Below are positions 46,547 to 59,540 of a stretch of 64,000 bases of DNA, one piece after another. A program made the translations under genes and the position numbers. How positions within the stretch are numbered: the stretch's first letter is position 1; each line of letters starts with the position of its first letter. The notes under the pieces are model-generated. The model was not told the DNA's origin, did no database searches, and saw nothing but the letters and a program-made list of their open reading frames with translations. The stretch comes from Chloranthus sessilifolius (lineage: Eukaryota > Streptophyta > Magnoliopsida > Chloranthales > Chloranthaceae): assembly GCA_021018995.1 (NCBI GenBank), contig CM037593.1, forward strand, positions 18,194,088 through 18,258,087, in the 5' to 3' direction.

Positions 46547-49191
46547 TGTAATAGCCCGAAAAATCACGCTAAAACTATGACCTCGGGATCCGTGCCCGAT
46601 CGGTCATAGGTTTGACCAAACGGAAGTCCAATAGTTAGCATGAGGTGTGATGAACGGATGAGATGTGATAAACTTAATGTCGATGTGGTGTGTGTTGTAA
46701 ATGTGAAGTCGCATATACCTACCGCGATATATGTGCTCAACACACAAGTGAGAAAAGAGGATAAAAAGGGTTTAATAACCCTAGAGGTGTATTTTGGTTG
46801 TTGAAGGAGAGTAAAGAAGAGAGAGAGAAAGAGAAAAGTAAGAGAGGAGTTATTGCAATTGATTGGAAGAAGGATTCAAGTATTAAAGAGGCTGATTCAA
46901 CGCAAGGGATTCGTTAGAACAAAAGCTGGAAACCCTAGCCTTCCAACTATCTGATTGAAATCAACTTTAGATCTATTCAAGGTAAGATTTTTGTAAATAA
47001 AATGCATAGATTATAGGGGTTAAGTTGTAGTTGAATGTGGGTCAAAATCATAGGATAATGGCTTAGAAAATAGGGGAAAAAGTATGGAAAAAGATTGGGA
47101 AGAACAACTCGAAGAAATGAATCTGACAATTTCGATTAATCGAAATTGGGTTTCGATTAATCGAAATTGGCCAGGAAGTTGAAAGGTCATAGGACCCCGA
47201 TTTCGATTAATCGAATTTGATTTCGATTAATCGACTTTGGATTTCGATTGATCGATTTGGGGATCGATTAATCGACTGGGAACCTCCAGTGGACCCCAGG
47301 GGTTGGAGGAAATGACTTGAGGAAAAATCGACTAATCGAAATGAGATTTCGATTAATCGATTTTAGTTTTCGATTAATCGATTTGGGATCGATTAATCAA
47401 CTTGAAACTCATTTATTGACGAGAGTCTACTTTGCGAAAAGAAGAATTTCGATTAATCGAAATTGGATTCGATTAATCGAATGAAAACTCATTTATTGAC
47501 GGTGAAATTACTTTGAAAGAGGAATTTCGATTAATCGAAATTGGATTCGATTAATCGAATGAAAACTCGACTGTTCGAATAGTGAAATTACTTTGCGAAA
47601 AGGAGAATTTCGATTAATCGAAATTGCTTCGATTAATCGATATTGACCTTCGATTAATCGATTTTGGAAATCGATTAATCGAATCAGATTCGATTGATCG
47701 ATTTTGGAGTTCGATTAATCGACTGACATGAATTATGTTGACTTTTGGGTTTGACTTTAAGATTCTTGGAGGGTCTTATACCTTCTTTATTGCATCCTTT
47801 GTGATGTGTTTTACCTGTTATATGGTACCATAGGTGGTACGTGTGGACTAGTGCACAAGGAGCCACGTGGGACCTTGATGCAATGATCGAATGAAGACTT
47901 GAGGTAGGGAACACCTTGAACATGTACCTTATTTTATAAGAGCATGTATGTAGTGATATAGAATTCAATTCAATTGTTATTTCTTAAGAATTTGTGGAAA
48001 GTGTGTGTGTGTGACATTCATAAGAGTAATCATAATGAGCCATCCCCAGGGGATGAAGAAGTAAAGAGATAAGAGCATCAGGTGTGATGCAAGTAAATGG
48101 ATACATCCCAGGGATGTATCCAAGGATTGAATCATGTTTGATAGGGCCTAACTGATATAAGATAGCACAATTACACGGTGAATAACTATATGTAAGGCAC
48201 CGATATTTTTGTTATTTGAGGTTTGATAGGGTACCCCACCGACGTGGCGGGATATCCACGACTGACACGGCAGGATATCCGTGACCGTCTGGCGGAAACC
48301 GTAGGCTGCAGTGAGGCTTATCCAGACATAGTAAGCACACCCGGGGTTGAGACAAGTGAAACCCGCCACCAATCCCGAGGAAAGGGGCTTGGGTACTATT
48401 TGTATTCCCAGGGAATACGGTTAAAACTGTCTATATAGATGACGATGATGGGTATCTCATCGGGGCTCGATGCTATATTGCTCGGGGATTACTTAAGTTG
48501 AAAGTTTAAGTTTTGCTTTAGGCCTTCTCAGCATCATTCATGAGTAAATGAAAATATAAGAAATCAACAGTAAAACGAAATGCTTTTTAACTGTTCATTA
48601 ACAACTGCATAGATACATCATGCATGGCATATCATGGAATATATGTGAGTTATAATTTATATGTTCAACCGTGTTCGTTCCCTATTGAGCTAGGATGTAG
48701 TTCACCCTATAGACTATACGTCGCAGGTCCACTACTAGCAGCTGTCGAGGCTTCAGGAGACGCTGATCCCGACGAGTCGGACCTTGCGGCCGGTGAAGAG
48801 TTGGAGCCACCTCCAGAGGACTTCTTCTAGAGGACTCCGTTGTGCCACTTTGAGGGATTTTGAAGAGAGTTTTTGTACGGCTTGGTATGTCAAGCCTTGA
48901 TTCTGTTTAAACCATGTATATATGTATATAGATGGGATTATTCTTTTGGGGCGAACCATCCGTGATGATTGCTATCATCGATGGTTCGAATCGGTTCTCC
49001 ATTCATGTAGAGGCATGAGGGTAGAATTGTCTTTTGGAGAGTTAATTAATATAGATTCAAATTCCGCAATTTCGTTTATTATTTTATTACAATGCTTGAT
49101 ACACCAGTGTTCCGTGCTTAGCTAAGGGGCACGGTCAAGACGATCGTGCTGATGGCACGGGTTTCGGGGTGCCGAAATCCGGGCTGTCACA
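46547..49191 (+). repeat. 3' LTR of the gypsy element
   Basis: 2645 bp, TGTAATAGCCCG to GGGCTGTCACA, colinear with the 5' LTR including the palindrome array at 47125-47730. Long sections are almost identical to the 5' LTR, but the palindromic CG-rich part at about 48060-48400 and a few array spacers differ by many small length changes. Confidence 0.92.
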
Positions 49192-49462
49192 ATTAACTTG
49201 CAATTCCGAATCCTACATTTGAGTCCTTAGAATTCATGTGCCAACTAGAGCATTATGTATTTTCGTTTCGTTGGGTCGCATACTACAGTACAACGTAATA
49301 TGTGACAGATCAGCGTTTCATCGCAATTTTATTGTATCCTAGAGGCGAATTTATCATTATTCCATTATATATAGGAGGCAAATATTGTCTTAAAGACAAT
49401 AATTTATTCGTGTCTTGAAGTAATTTTTGATCTATTTTCCGTCAATTTTTATGCACCCCACT

Positions 49463-49500
49463 GCCAATCCTTTCTCCTTGTTAACTCCTTGCATAAGGAA
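49463..49500 (+). mobile_element. Middle piece of the split Tourist-like MITE
   Basis: TCTCCTTGTTAACTCCTTGC and neighbours match TCTCCTTGATAACTCATTGC inside the full copy at 59117. It ends exactly where the CACTA element starts, and the next MITE bases resume at 58449. Confidence 0.7.
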
Positions 49501-49599
49501 CACTACAAAATTTTAAACTTTCAACGGCGCCCTCTTCGCGGAAAGCCGCTTGTCGGGGAAGGGGCAATTTTTTTGCGCACGCAATATTTGATTTGGCGC

Positions 49600-49818
49600 T
49601 AGTGGTTTCTAAAATCTTTTCAGCTTTATTTCCTTTCCTTCTAAAGACAAAGAAGAGCTTTTCTCACAACAACCCTTCGACTTCCATCGCCCATCCTCTT
49701 CTAAACCCTTCCATCACCCATCGCTCTCCATTCTCTTCTTCTTCGTTGCAAAAACGGATCTGAACGGTCTTCCTCCTCTTATTCTTCACCAAAGTCTTTC
49801 TCAAGCTGCTTCTCTAAG
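49600..49818 (+). other. Leader-like exon with splice donor inside the CACTA element
   Basis: A C/T-rich stretch typical of plant 5' leaders ends in TCTCTAAG, followed by the donor GTATGAGC at 49819. A T-rich intron-like sequence follows. No ATG-led frame is convincing within it. It may be the captured 5' end of a host gene. Confidence 0.4.
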
Positions 49819-50124
49819 GTATGAGCTCCTCCCTTTCCTTTAATTTATTTTACTTTTTATTTTATTATATATATATTTATATTCCTCTTCTCTGATCACT
49901 GGAACTATCGTCGGTTAACCATCGCGTTGCTCCGATCACTGGAGAAATCCACGATCATCAATTGAACCTTTTCACCTACATCTGTCACCAACTTTGCCAC
50001 CATCACAGACACAATTTTTTCATCGCCATTGATGGAATCTTAGTAGAAGATGATGAAGGGGCTGCTCGTCTGATAGGAGCAGCTGCGATCAAAATCCCCA
50101 ACTTTAATGCCCACATTTCCTTGA

Positions 50125-50160
50125 AACCCCCCCCCCCCCCTCCTTTTTTTTTCTTTTTTA
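50125..50160. repeat. Poly(C)/poly(T) tract
   Basis: A run of 14 C residues is followed by T-rich sequence. Low complexity; length is likely to vary or to be misread. Confidence 0.9.
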
Positions 50161-51282
50161 ATGATAACCTGGGTATCCGGGCCTCTTAAAGCACCCGCCT
50201 AATCCCAATAGACCCCTTTTTCTTGTTCTGTTTTATTCACATTTGGAAAGGCACACAGCTAAGCCATAAAAGTTAATATTAGGCGTTAACTTTTTTATTT
50301 ATTTATATAACTTCTCCAATTAAAACTTCAACTCCATTACAATGTGTTTTTAGGATATTCACATATTAATAATGGTGACTAATATAATTTGTTGATCTTT
50401 GTTTATTGTGTAATGGCCATGGAAAGGCCAACTACTATCTTCTACATGGTCACTATTTTTTTAAATTTGAATTATCTATTTTTTGGGTTTATTTGAATTT
50501 TTATATTATCATTTGTGCATTACATATTATATAGAATCAAGCTACTTACATGTGCATGCTAACTGTTTGATGAATTTACCCAAAGAGTTATTACTCAATG
50601 TTATATTCATTATGTTCTTAAAGCATGGTTTGTCTGTATAGTAGTTTTAGTAGTAGGCTTATATTTGATCATCAAGTCATTTTATTTTCAATTGCTGATT
50701 TACTTCACCACATGGTTCGCAAATGAGATAGTCTACCAAAGGAGCTGTATAAACACGTAAGACTGCTCACTTTGCTTATTGATACTACCAAGGTATCATA
50801 AAATTACTTCATTAATAGAAAATAGAGTGTGGATCACTTGTATCTAAACAAGATATAAGTCATTCTTCCCATCATGATCTCCATCATGATCCATTGCCTT
50901 ACTTAAAAAGTGTGGGATTTGCTTAAGTTTAACATAATGATATGATGTAATAGAATTGGACCTTGCACTTTACTTGGATCTTGTAATTAAATTGGACTTT
51001 GTATTGGACTTGGACCTTGAAACTTCATTTGGACCCTTTGAGATGTTTCGAGCTTGAATTAGAATTGAATCTTTTGAAAGATTTTGAACTTGAAGTAGAC
51101 TTGGACTTTTGACTAAAATCTTTATAAAGTTTACTCTCGAACTTTTGAACCAATTGAACACATAAGACTTGATAAACTTGACTTTTGAACTATTGAACCC
51201 ATTGGACAAAGATGGGTCTATGATGAACTTGACTCTTGAATTCTTGAAGTTGAGAGAGGGAGGGCTATGCGTGAGAATGATA

Positions 51283-51284
<2 letters not shown>

Positions 51285-51331
<47 letters not shown>
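51285..51331. repeat. (GA)n microsatellite
   Basis: Uninterrupted GA repeat. The open frames across it are artefacts. Confidence 0.97.
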
Positions 51332-51334
<3 letters not shown>

Positions 51335-51892
51335 TGCATATATGGAGAAGAGAAGGGACACAAATGATGGGTCCTCTCTACTCTTCCCAAATCTATCTCT
51401 CACACTACATGGCATGGGAAAAGGGGAAAAGTTCTTGGGCACCCAAGTGAGTTTACTCTCTTTGACCTCCCTTCTTACCCCTCCATGTGGTCAAGAGTGG
51501 ACTTTTGTCCACTTGTGTGCCACTTGGAATTGTGATAGGCCAAGATCCAAAGCATCTTGTCACTGCATGAACCCTTTTATCTATAGTTGAACTTGCCCCG
51601 TAGTCAATAGTGAACTAATCCAATGGCTCAAATGGACTTAGCCAATGGGTCAAATTAAATCAATGGTTCTCATTCATCGAGTTCAATAGATTATAGCTAT
51701 TGAGAATTAAAGCTATAAACCCACTCTTTCCTTCACATTAGAACCCTCACGACTATTTTGTCACCCATTTGATTCCTTTGAAGAATCAATCAATCATTCT
51801 TTAGGATATGAGTGTTACTTAGTTTTTTTTTCTTATCCCTAATACATAACTTTATCTTAGAGTTTCCAGAACACCCCCAAATACATCTAACC

Positions 51893-53500
51893 TGTAACAC
51901 CTCCAAATCCATCTAAGTAGATTTGGTATGCCACTCATCTATAACATGTGGACCTGGCAACAATGCAACTAGAATATAACTATAAAAGCATAATGCAAGC
52001 TGAGATGCATAATACAATAAAAAAATATACTAATCAAACCAAGCAAAAGCTTTATTACATAAAAAAATTAGTAGAAGTACCTGCACTCCTGACAAGGGCC
52101 CACTATCTATAACTGGAGTCTTTCACACTTTATATACAGGAACCACACAGCTCTCTAACATTGTTCTCTCTTACCATTTATACAAAAAACTATTAAACTC
52201 ACCTCTTCTCTCTTTCCAACTGGATTTTCTGCTCCATGATGCCTTTACCTTTCCTGTCTTCTGGTTTATCTGTGTAAAATCAGTGTGAGTAAAGTACCAA
52301 TACTCATCAAACCCTACCCCTTAAGTAGGTAAGTCCAAAGAGACTGATTTTGAATAAAAACGTGTTCTTTTTTAACACATTTTTGGTTCTTTATGGTAAT
52401 TCCTTTACTTAACCATGAACCGCTTTAAAACGGTTGGGTTGCCACAAGCCTAAGCTGCGGTGTATGCATAGGCTGGCCAGCACTTTCCATATATTCGTGG
52501 ATTCACCACGACCTTTTCTCTATGATATTCCTATAAGAAATATCATAAAACCATATCGTTTGGTTTTCGAATCATGGTTTTATGCATTTCTATACTCTGT
52601 TATATATTATCATCTCTATCAGATTGCATGCGCAATCATATGCAGGCTAAAACCAATATTTATCATGCACTGTGTTGATAATAAGCATGTATATACCTTT
52701 ATGTTCAATTCTTTATACGATAAAATCATTTGTTCTAGGCTTTAATCACTATTTCAAAACTATGCATTTAGTAATTTCTGAAATGCATAGTTACAATTAT
52801 TGTTCATGTGCTATTAAGCATAAAACTCTTGTTCTATGATTCATCTATTTTGGTAATCAACTTTATTGCATCACTTAATGGTGCTTGACTAGTACCACAC
52901 CCTGCTGAACTCATGTAGGGTTGATAGATTGAACAGGGCAGCCCCTAAGCAGGGACTATTTAATCTTTTAGGTGCTGGTTTAGGGCAGATTAACCCTTAA
53001 AATGGACTATTCAACTTTTGTGGGCTGATCATTCCAGCAGTGTTGCTGTATTTCAGGAGCCTACTAGGCTGTAGAGGCTGAAATAAGGCAATCCAACCCT
53101 TAAGTTGAATTTAATTACAGCTTTATACAATAAACCAGGGAGACCAACCCATAACTTTGGTTAATCATCTTAATAAAGTGCTAATTTAGGTGATGGATTT
53201 CTTGAAATCATATACATGGATATGAGTGTATTTAATCAAAGCCTTAGATATGCATTTATTTGATAGCTTCGAGCATCTTCACATTTCCATTTCATTAACA
53301 ATAGCGAGTACATGAAATCTATTTGATACAATCTAGGTCCAAGGTTCTTTCAATTCTATAGTAAACACCCTATTTTGATAAAAAGTTGAATTGAGGCCTT
53401 GGATATGCATTTATTTGAGAACTTCGACCGTTCTTACGTTCTTACGTTTCCATCTCATTAGTACCTACGGGTATTTTGATAGGGCCATATTTTTTTATAA
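51893..53500 (+). mobile_element. Possible LTR piece inside the CACTA element (fossil)
   Basis: TGTAACACCTCCAAATCC at 51893 looks like a plant LTR start. It is followed by blocks with repeated short words (AGGGCAGATTAACCC, GGGCAGCCCCTAAGC) recalling the palindromic middle of gypsy LTRs. No right end, primer site or coding part was found. Confidence 0.3.
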
Positions 53501-53818
53501 AGGGCATAAAGTTGCTCCGGGATGCAGAGGGAAACTAAAATTGTGAGGCTCAATTTAATGCAGCATAAGTAAACAAAGCGCCTACTTTCCAACCAAAACT
53601 GAGAGTTTCATTGTTAGGTTTTGGAAGTGTGAATTGACTCCTATTCCATGTTCATACGGAGGCCTTATTCAGTCAGGGAGCCGAGATGTTGTGGATTTGC
53701 ATCATTTTATGTACTCAGTATGGTATAGTTATTATAATCGCTATCACTTCATTTTGTAGTTATGTTGAGATAGAAGCTGTGATCTTTCTTTGATCAGTGA
53801 TACGAGCTGCGATCTCAT

Positions 53819-53907
53819 TTTTTTTTGATAGGTAAGCTGAGCTCGAACCTGCGACCATGAGGTTACAATATTGTCAACCTTCAATTGTGCGATAGGCGCA
53901 AGCCCAA
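53819..53907 (-). mobile_element. SINE-like insertion with 12-bp target duplication
   Basis: An insert with a T run at its left (a minus-strand A tail) and a box-B-like GGTTCGAGCTC on the minus strand is flanked by CTGCGATCTCAT (53807-53818) and CTGTGATCTCAT (53908-53919), one mismatch in twelve. About 90 bp, short for a SINE, so probably 5'-truncated or a minimal family. No A box is clear. Confidence 0.55.
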
Positions 53908-54147
53908 CTGTGATCTCATCCTTGCAACCTTTATGCACTGTGTTTTGTCGCTATGGTTTACCACTTTACCTATGCAAATTGGCCTTTTTTTTAAAGTTGT
54001 TGCCCATCTATACATTGATCTTGTAAACTGTCTTTCAAATTTGTATTTTGTTTTGATAATGCTTTTGTTTGCCAATTTCTATGCATTGCCAAGGACCTTT
54101 TTGGGGTTTTGTGTTTCATTCTTTCTTTTATCATTTCAACCTTGCAG

Positions 54148-54461
54148 AAGTTGTAGTAATCACTAATCAGGCTGCCGATTACATTGCTTCACTAGCTATA
54201 AAGTCAGTACCAATTCTTTATTTCAAAGTTAAATTGTATCAATAAGGAAACTAGGTCTACTCTTTGGTCTAATTTTGTTTGGATTTTTTGCCATCATTTT
54301 TTTTATAGTGTTGTAGTAATATGTGTTCTGCTCTATGACCACCTTACTTTTTTAGTGGAAAACAGGGACTCTTGTTTAAGCATTCTGATGGGACCGCCTC
54401 ACCCGTTGATAGATTTTTGTTAGATGAAGATGCTTGCCCTGCAGATACCTCATCTTCTAAG
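54148..54461 (+). pseudogene. Two exon-like islands of an unidentified host gene inside the CACTA element
   Basis: Exon 54148-54202 has acceptor TTGCAG and donor GTCAGT. Exon 54356-54461 has acceptor TTTTTAG and donor GTAGGG. Both are open in one frame that joins without a shift: VVVITNQAADYIASLAI in the first, and GKQGLLFKHSDGTASPVDRF then LLDEDACPADTSSSK in the second. Phases fit (the split codon becomes Asn). I do not recognise the protein. Weaker islands lie near 55351, 55765 and 56974. Clean frames and good splice sites suggest either a recently captured gene fragment or part of a real gene. Confidence 0.5.
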
Positions 54462-54519
54462 GTAGGGAATCGATTGGGTCATAAGATCTGCTCCTTTTAA
54501 TTTACTTGATCAAATTAGG

Positions 54520-54620
<101 letters not shown>

Positions 54621-56446
54621 ACAACTTTCATGAGGCTTTACTTTGCATAGGATTATCTAACACAATATTTTGGTAGCTTATTTCAAAGTTCTCTTTGAGA
54701 CATTTGATGTTAAACTCTAATTTAAGAATCCTTATTCACTAGGAGACTAAACAAATAACCCATTTAAAGTCTTAAAAAAACAGGAAACTAACTTAACAAC
54801 TAAGGAAACAAATTAAGAAACCTAATTTAACTAAATCTGTGTGTAGCAAGCCTCATTGAAACCTCTGTTTTTATGTGACTCCAACTTATCGTAAGGCATC
54901 ACAGCCCCTAAAAATCTGATCCTCTTGCAATCTCATAGTCACCAACAAACTGACTTCTCTCAGGTGATATTATTATTTGTTTTTCTAAAATTCTTTTGGG
55001 ACCTGTATTGCAGGCTTGTTGGGTCTTAATATTGGCCCATTGAAAACCCTTTGCATGGCCTATTTTAGACCTACTAGTAATCCTTTTTATGACATGTAAT
55101 TAGCACATCTTGTTTACCGTATCAGGCCTTCATCTCTTATCTTTTTTAATCTTTGATTTCTCTCGTTTCACAAATTTCATTACATCAAGAAGCATGGTGC
55201 GTCTAAACTTCTAGTTGATCTAAATAATGTTGATACTTGATATTATATATTATTCTACATATAATGTCTATATTTTTCCATTGTATATTTTTTCTTACTT
55301 AATATGCTCATCTATTATTTTGTGGTGATGTTATGTCTGTGCATTGTACCAGGTGCCACCACATTCAACATGTTGGAATGGATACTGCAAATTTCCTTGG
55401 CATTTGTTGCATATATTATTCATCTATAAGATTTAAATTGTTGTTGTAGGCAATCACTGTTCTCATAGTATTCCCATAACACATCATTTCAACTTTAGAT
55501 GGTTAGTATGTGGGTTGAGCATACAAAGATGATGAGAACACATGGTTTGAGTTTCAGTGCAGATGGTTAACTAAATTTCATTTTGTCTTAGAGACTTTAG
55601 AGACTGCGGCAGGTTGCATTCTTTGGAATTTCATTACGTTTAGTTTTTTAATCCTGTTCATCTCATGGTATTTTTATGGGGGTCATTTTTTATGCTAGAT
55701 TTGTCAAGTGCATCGGTGCTCATCAACGGTATTTTTATGTGAGCTAATTTTTGTTCTAAGTGCTCGTATCCAAGCGGAAATTGTCAAAGAACAGATGACC
55801 AGAGAATTGGGGTGTGTTTGAATTTCTTTGTTATATTATGCTATCATTCACTAAGATAACTTTTCAGATTTTGTTGATTTTGATGAAAATAACATTCTCT
55901 ATATGTTATTATTAATGAATCTTTTTTGTTCTGCTTCATGTTGTATGTTTTGATCAATTACAACAGGTGCTGTTCATGAAAAGTGGCTTCTTCCACAGGA
56001 CTATAAGTAGAAAATAACATATCCCTTTTATAGGAAACTATCATAAATATTTGTTTTTCTAATGCTTAAAACTAGAATAAATGTTAAAGAAAAATTTGAG
56101 GTGAATGATTCCTCATTGTATTTGTGGTGTTTTAGTTTTCTTTTCAACTGCCTATATATATTGCTATCCTCGTCACCTTCACACATGTTATTGGGAAATA
56201 TATGTGATTCACTATTGATATCTAGTTGTTACTTTGGATCCCTGCAAACAGAGCTTGGTGTTTTCAAGTTGACGTCATTCAATCAGCTTGATTCATGAAC
56301 TGTGAATTGGTGGTGAACTAGTTTTTTTTTCTCTTGGAGAGCAGCTCCGTCGAATATGAGGCCTTCTAGTGTAAAGGTCTACATCGAGCCAGCCAATGCA
56401 CGTGATTCCTTTTACCGTGCATTGGTTGACTTTGTTCTGAATAGTT

Positions 56447-56525
56447 GTAGCCATAGGGACAAATTTTGTTTTCGGCAATATTTTAATAGGGGGTCATTTC
56501 GGTTCTTTTTCGGATAAATTTCGAT

Positions 56526-56593
<68 letters not shown>

Positions 56594-56828
56594 CTTATAT
56601 TTAATATTTGTAAAATCTTATTTGTTATTTAAAAATGATTAAAATTATAAAAAAAAATTATTATTTTCAGCAAAAATTTCATTAATTTCGCCGAAATTAA
56701 GAAATTTCAGCAATTTTGGAGAAATCCCAATTTTATCGAAAGTTTTGCCCAACCCATATTGTAGTAAATTTCAGAGAAATTTTAGAGAGAAATTTTGGAG
56801 AATTTTAGAGAAATTTGTCACCCTGATT
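56447..56828. mobile_element. Short copy of the CATAGTGAC-ended hAT-like MITE
   Basis: Ends AGCCATAGGGACAAATTTTG and GAAATTTGTCACCCTG with AATTTCG-rich arms match the elements at 9797 and 32495. A (TA)n run at 56527-56592 has expanded inside it. Confidence 0.65.
56527..56592. repeat. (TA)n microsatellite
   Basis: Uninterrupted TA dinucleotides inside the hAT-like MITE. Confidence 0.97.
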
Positions 56829-57907
56829 GCAACAGGTGTTATTTCCTTTCATTTCTTTGTCTTCCAATTTATGTGGCTTGCATGGTTTCAAGTCCATTGT
56901 GTGTGGTTCTTCTACTTTATTGTGTGATATGTATTTCCTTTGTCCTTATTGCCCTTTTTTTTGAAATAGTACAGCAGAACAGGCCAATCTACCCTTATTC
57001 AAATTGATGGTGAGGAGGTCTGCTAATTCTTCGTCATACTGTTCAAAAAGGAAAAAGTTTTTTTGATCTCTGTTGCAAGTAGCGATCCTGGGTATGTGAA
57101 ATGTATTCGTGATTGTTTGGATGATTTTAAACTTTTGGTATGGACCTCTCTAATATAATTAATTTTCTTTCTATAGTTTGTAAAGTTATTTATTATCAAT
57201 GGTCTGTTTTGGTCATTGATAACTCCTGTACCTTTTTATATAAGGATGGCTTGTTCCAATTTACGCATTTTTCATCAATTTTAATTGCATATTCATGGCA
57301 TCTGAGCCTAGCCTTCCTTTTTCTTTTATTTTTGCAAATACTTAAATATAATTGATGATTTATGTATTTTCATCTATATTTTTCTTAATTATTTCCAAGG
57401 GTATGTGAGAATTTTGTCCTTGTAGTGTTGTTAGGCTTCTTTTGGCCAATCTTTGGTCAGCTTCAAAGCTTAACGTGGTAAAGTAGTAATTGCTATGATT
57501 TACCAAATATTTTGTCTTACATACTCCATGGCACAATAGTTTAGATTATATTTCTCAGGCCTTTCTTATTCAAGTAATATCTGAACAAGGGACTCCATTT
57601 CAATTGGGTAATAGAAAATCATATTTTTTTTTATGCAAAAGATTGCATGGAAGAACATCTCTATCATATGATTCAATGCAGTGAACTAAAGAATAAAAAA
57701 TGACCTTTGACTGCATTGATTCATATGGTAAAGCCGTTTGGTGCCAATCTTTTGACCTAAGATCCTTAGATCATGGTCTTTAATCAGACTGCATAGGTGA
57801 TGTTTTCACATGTTCCGAGTCCCCAAGATACCCGTCCTTTTAAATTATATGCAAGTACCCACCTCGTAATCACGTTTGCAAGTAATGACTTACAAAATAT
57901 ATTTGGG

Positions 57908-58018
57908 TAGCTTTATTAGTTCCCATCGAAACTCCAAAAGCAGCCACTTGTAAATACATTTACAAATAGGTGGTTAGGTGGCTGCTTTCAGAGTTTTGGC
58001 ATGGGCTCTAATAAAGTT
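57908..58018. repeat. Hairpin MITE-like inverted repeat
   Basis: AGCTTTATTAG..CAAAAGCAGCCAC pairs with GTGGCTGCTTTCAGAG..CTAATAAAGTT around a short AAATACATTTA centre. Arms are about 45 bp with several mismatches. Confidence 0.65.
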
Positions 58019-58039
58019 ATTTAATATTTTTTTTTAAAA

Positions 58040-58430
58040 GAAAATAGTATTGTCGGCACTCGCATTGTCTGTTGGCAACAAAAAAAAAAATAGTATTGCC
58101 GGCACGCACATTGTCTGCCGGTAAAAAAAAAATAATAGTATTGTCGGCACACACATTGGCTGTCGGCAAAAAAAATACTAGTATTGCCGGCACGCACATT
58201 GTCTACCGGCAAATAAAAGTACTATTACCGGCAGTCTCATTGTCCGCCAGTAAAACTTACATGCTGCTTGTAAATCATGCAGTCAATGAGAGTCTCCCGC
58301 TGGCAAAAAGCTTAATATCCGCCGGCAGTAGTAATGACGACAAAAGAATTAGTGGCGGACCAGTAGCCGCCTGCAATAGTATTACCGGCGGTTTTGGGAG
58401 TATTGCTGGCGAGTATTAGCCGTCGGGAAA
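58040..58430. repeat. Right subterminal repeats of the CACTA element
   Basis: About five units of 50-57 bp of the form AGTATTGCCGGCACGCACATTGTCTGCCGG plus an A-rich spacer, decaying towards the terminus into GCCGGCAGTAG and ACCGGCGG words. Such subterminal repeats are the known transposase-binding zones of CACTA elements. Confidence 0.85.
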
Positions 58431-58448
58431 AGACAAATTTTTGTAGTG

Positions 58449-58679
58449 AAAATTTTATGTAAGATTTACCCTGTTCAATAGTTCTACCCTCCTCTTTACT
58501 CACTCCTAGCCAGAGTAGATTTTATTTGCTCTGGTAGAGAGTTAGTAGAGAGCAGGGAGGTTGCTGCTAGAGCAGGTAAATCCTCCTTTGCAGGGAGTTA
58601 AAAAAGAGAATGAAAATCAACTAAAGCATGTGAACTTTGCTATGACAGGGGCTAGTAAAGAGCTATGTCATATGCTACC
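58449..58679 (+). mobile_element. Right piece of the split Tourist-like MITE
   Basis: Begins AATTTTATGTAAGATTTACCC directly after the CACTA terminus and ends GAGCTATGTCATATGCTACC, followed by TTA. It aligns with the right half of the full copy at 59117-59540. Confidence 0.8.
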
Positions 58680-59116
58680 TTAATAATCAGAGATTTGAAC
58701 CATCCAATCTATACACCCTAATATAGATAAATGTGCATATTTTTTAATGATCCATATTGAAGTGCACCAGTTCTCATTGGCATGACTTTTTAGATATGTG
58801 CTATAGATGGCTGCTATTTGTACTACTTGGATTGATCATAAATGTGCACCACATTGCGTAAAACTGTAGTGTCATAGCCCTATTTGTGTACAAGCATTCA
58901 ACATAATCAATCTCTTATACAATGTACTAAAATTTACAAGAGTTAGTCTATAATGGGTGTCCACTTATCATGTGCATTAAAGCAGTCCACATATACGTCT
59001 AACTACTTGACTTGCACGGACTTCCATGCATTGAAAGTCCGTGCACGCCACGCAGTCACACAGGCGTATGGACTGTTATCTCCACCCATGATAGGTGGGC
59101 ACTCATTGTAGACTAA

Positions 59117-59540
59117 GGTTGTGTATGATATAGCTCTCTGCTAGCCCTTGTCATACCAGAGTTCACCTGCTTTAACAGATTCCCATCATCTTTGCTAACA
59201 TTCTGGTACTTAGTTTAGTAGGTAGCCCTTCTCCTTGATAACCCTCTTTGCTAACATCCTGCTACTTGCTTTAGTAGGTATCCCTTCTCCTTGATAACTC
59301 ATTGCATAGTAAGATTTTATGCAAGATTTACTTGTTCAGTAGTTCTATCCTCCTCTCTATTCACTCTTTGCCTGAGCAGAGTTTATTTGCTCTGGTAGAG
59401 AGTTAATAAAGAGTAGAGAGGTACCTGCTAGAGCAAGTAAATCCTCTTTTGCAGGGAGTTAGAAAAGAGAATGAGAACCAATTAAAGCTGATGAATTTTA
59501 CTGTGGCAAGGGCTAGCAAAGAGCTATGCCATACGCAGCC
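59117..59540 (+). mobile_element. Tourist-like MITE, full-length copy
   Basis: Terminal inverted repeats GGTTGTGTATGATATAGCTC and GAGCTATGCCATACGCAGCC. The interior holds an internal duplication of TTAGTAGGTA, CCCTTCTCCTTGATAAC and GCTAACAT. No coding. Confidence 0.8.

Larger units (their letters stand above)
36217..49191 (+). mobile_element. Ty3/gypsy chromovirus-type (Tekay/Del-like) LTR retrotransposon, nearly full structure (fossil)
   Basis: Two 2.6-kb LTRs (36217 to about 38857 and 46547-49191) bound about 7.7 kb of internal sequence. Flanks are the exact 5-bp duplication ATTAA (36212-36216 and 49192-49196). The primer site TGGTATCAAAGC at 38861 fits tRNA-Met with one mismatch. The purine tract AAGGTGGGGAGGA precedes the 3' LTR. 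Gag, protease, reverse transcriptase, RNase H, integrase and a chromodomain-like tail follow in Ty3/gypsy order. An extra coding region lies between pol and the 3' LTR. The LTRs are nearly identical over long sections, so it is young, but coding is broken at several points. It lies inside a copia LTR. Confidence 0.93.
34285..49460 (-). mobile_element. Rearranged Ty1/copia fossil, split by a gypsy element
   Basis: Two LTR stretches in the same orientation share GTTATAAATAGAGGCTACAG. One is at about 34440-34670. The other starts near 36062, is interrupted at 36216 by the gypsy element, and resumes at 49197 to about 49440. Between them, minus-strand gag and protease remains occupy about 34.82-36.04 kb. 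A reverse-transcriptase scrap (CKWIFKRKLNPND) lies on the opposite strand at about 34668-34780, so the interior was also rearranged. Most of pol is gone. Broken in several places; older than the gypsy inside it. Confidence 0.75.

Noticed and set aside
51169-51590. Open frames across the GA repeat
   Set aside because: Overlapping frames on both strands created by the dinucleotide repeat; no domain or splice support.
53819-53907. tRNA gene
   Set aside because: A box-B-like word is present but no A box, acceptor stem or cloverleaf; SINE-like insertion fits better.
57140-57355. Hydrophobic small protein
   Set aside because: AT-rich intron-like sequence; hydrophobicity follows from T-rich codons, with no start context or homology.
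58072-58419. Repeat protein of about 115 residues
   Set aside because: Translation of CACTA subterminal repeats; the same tract is open on the other strand.
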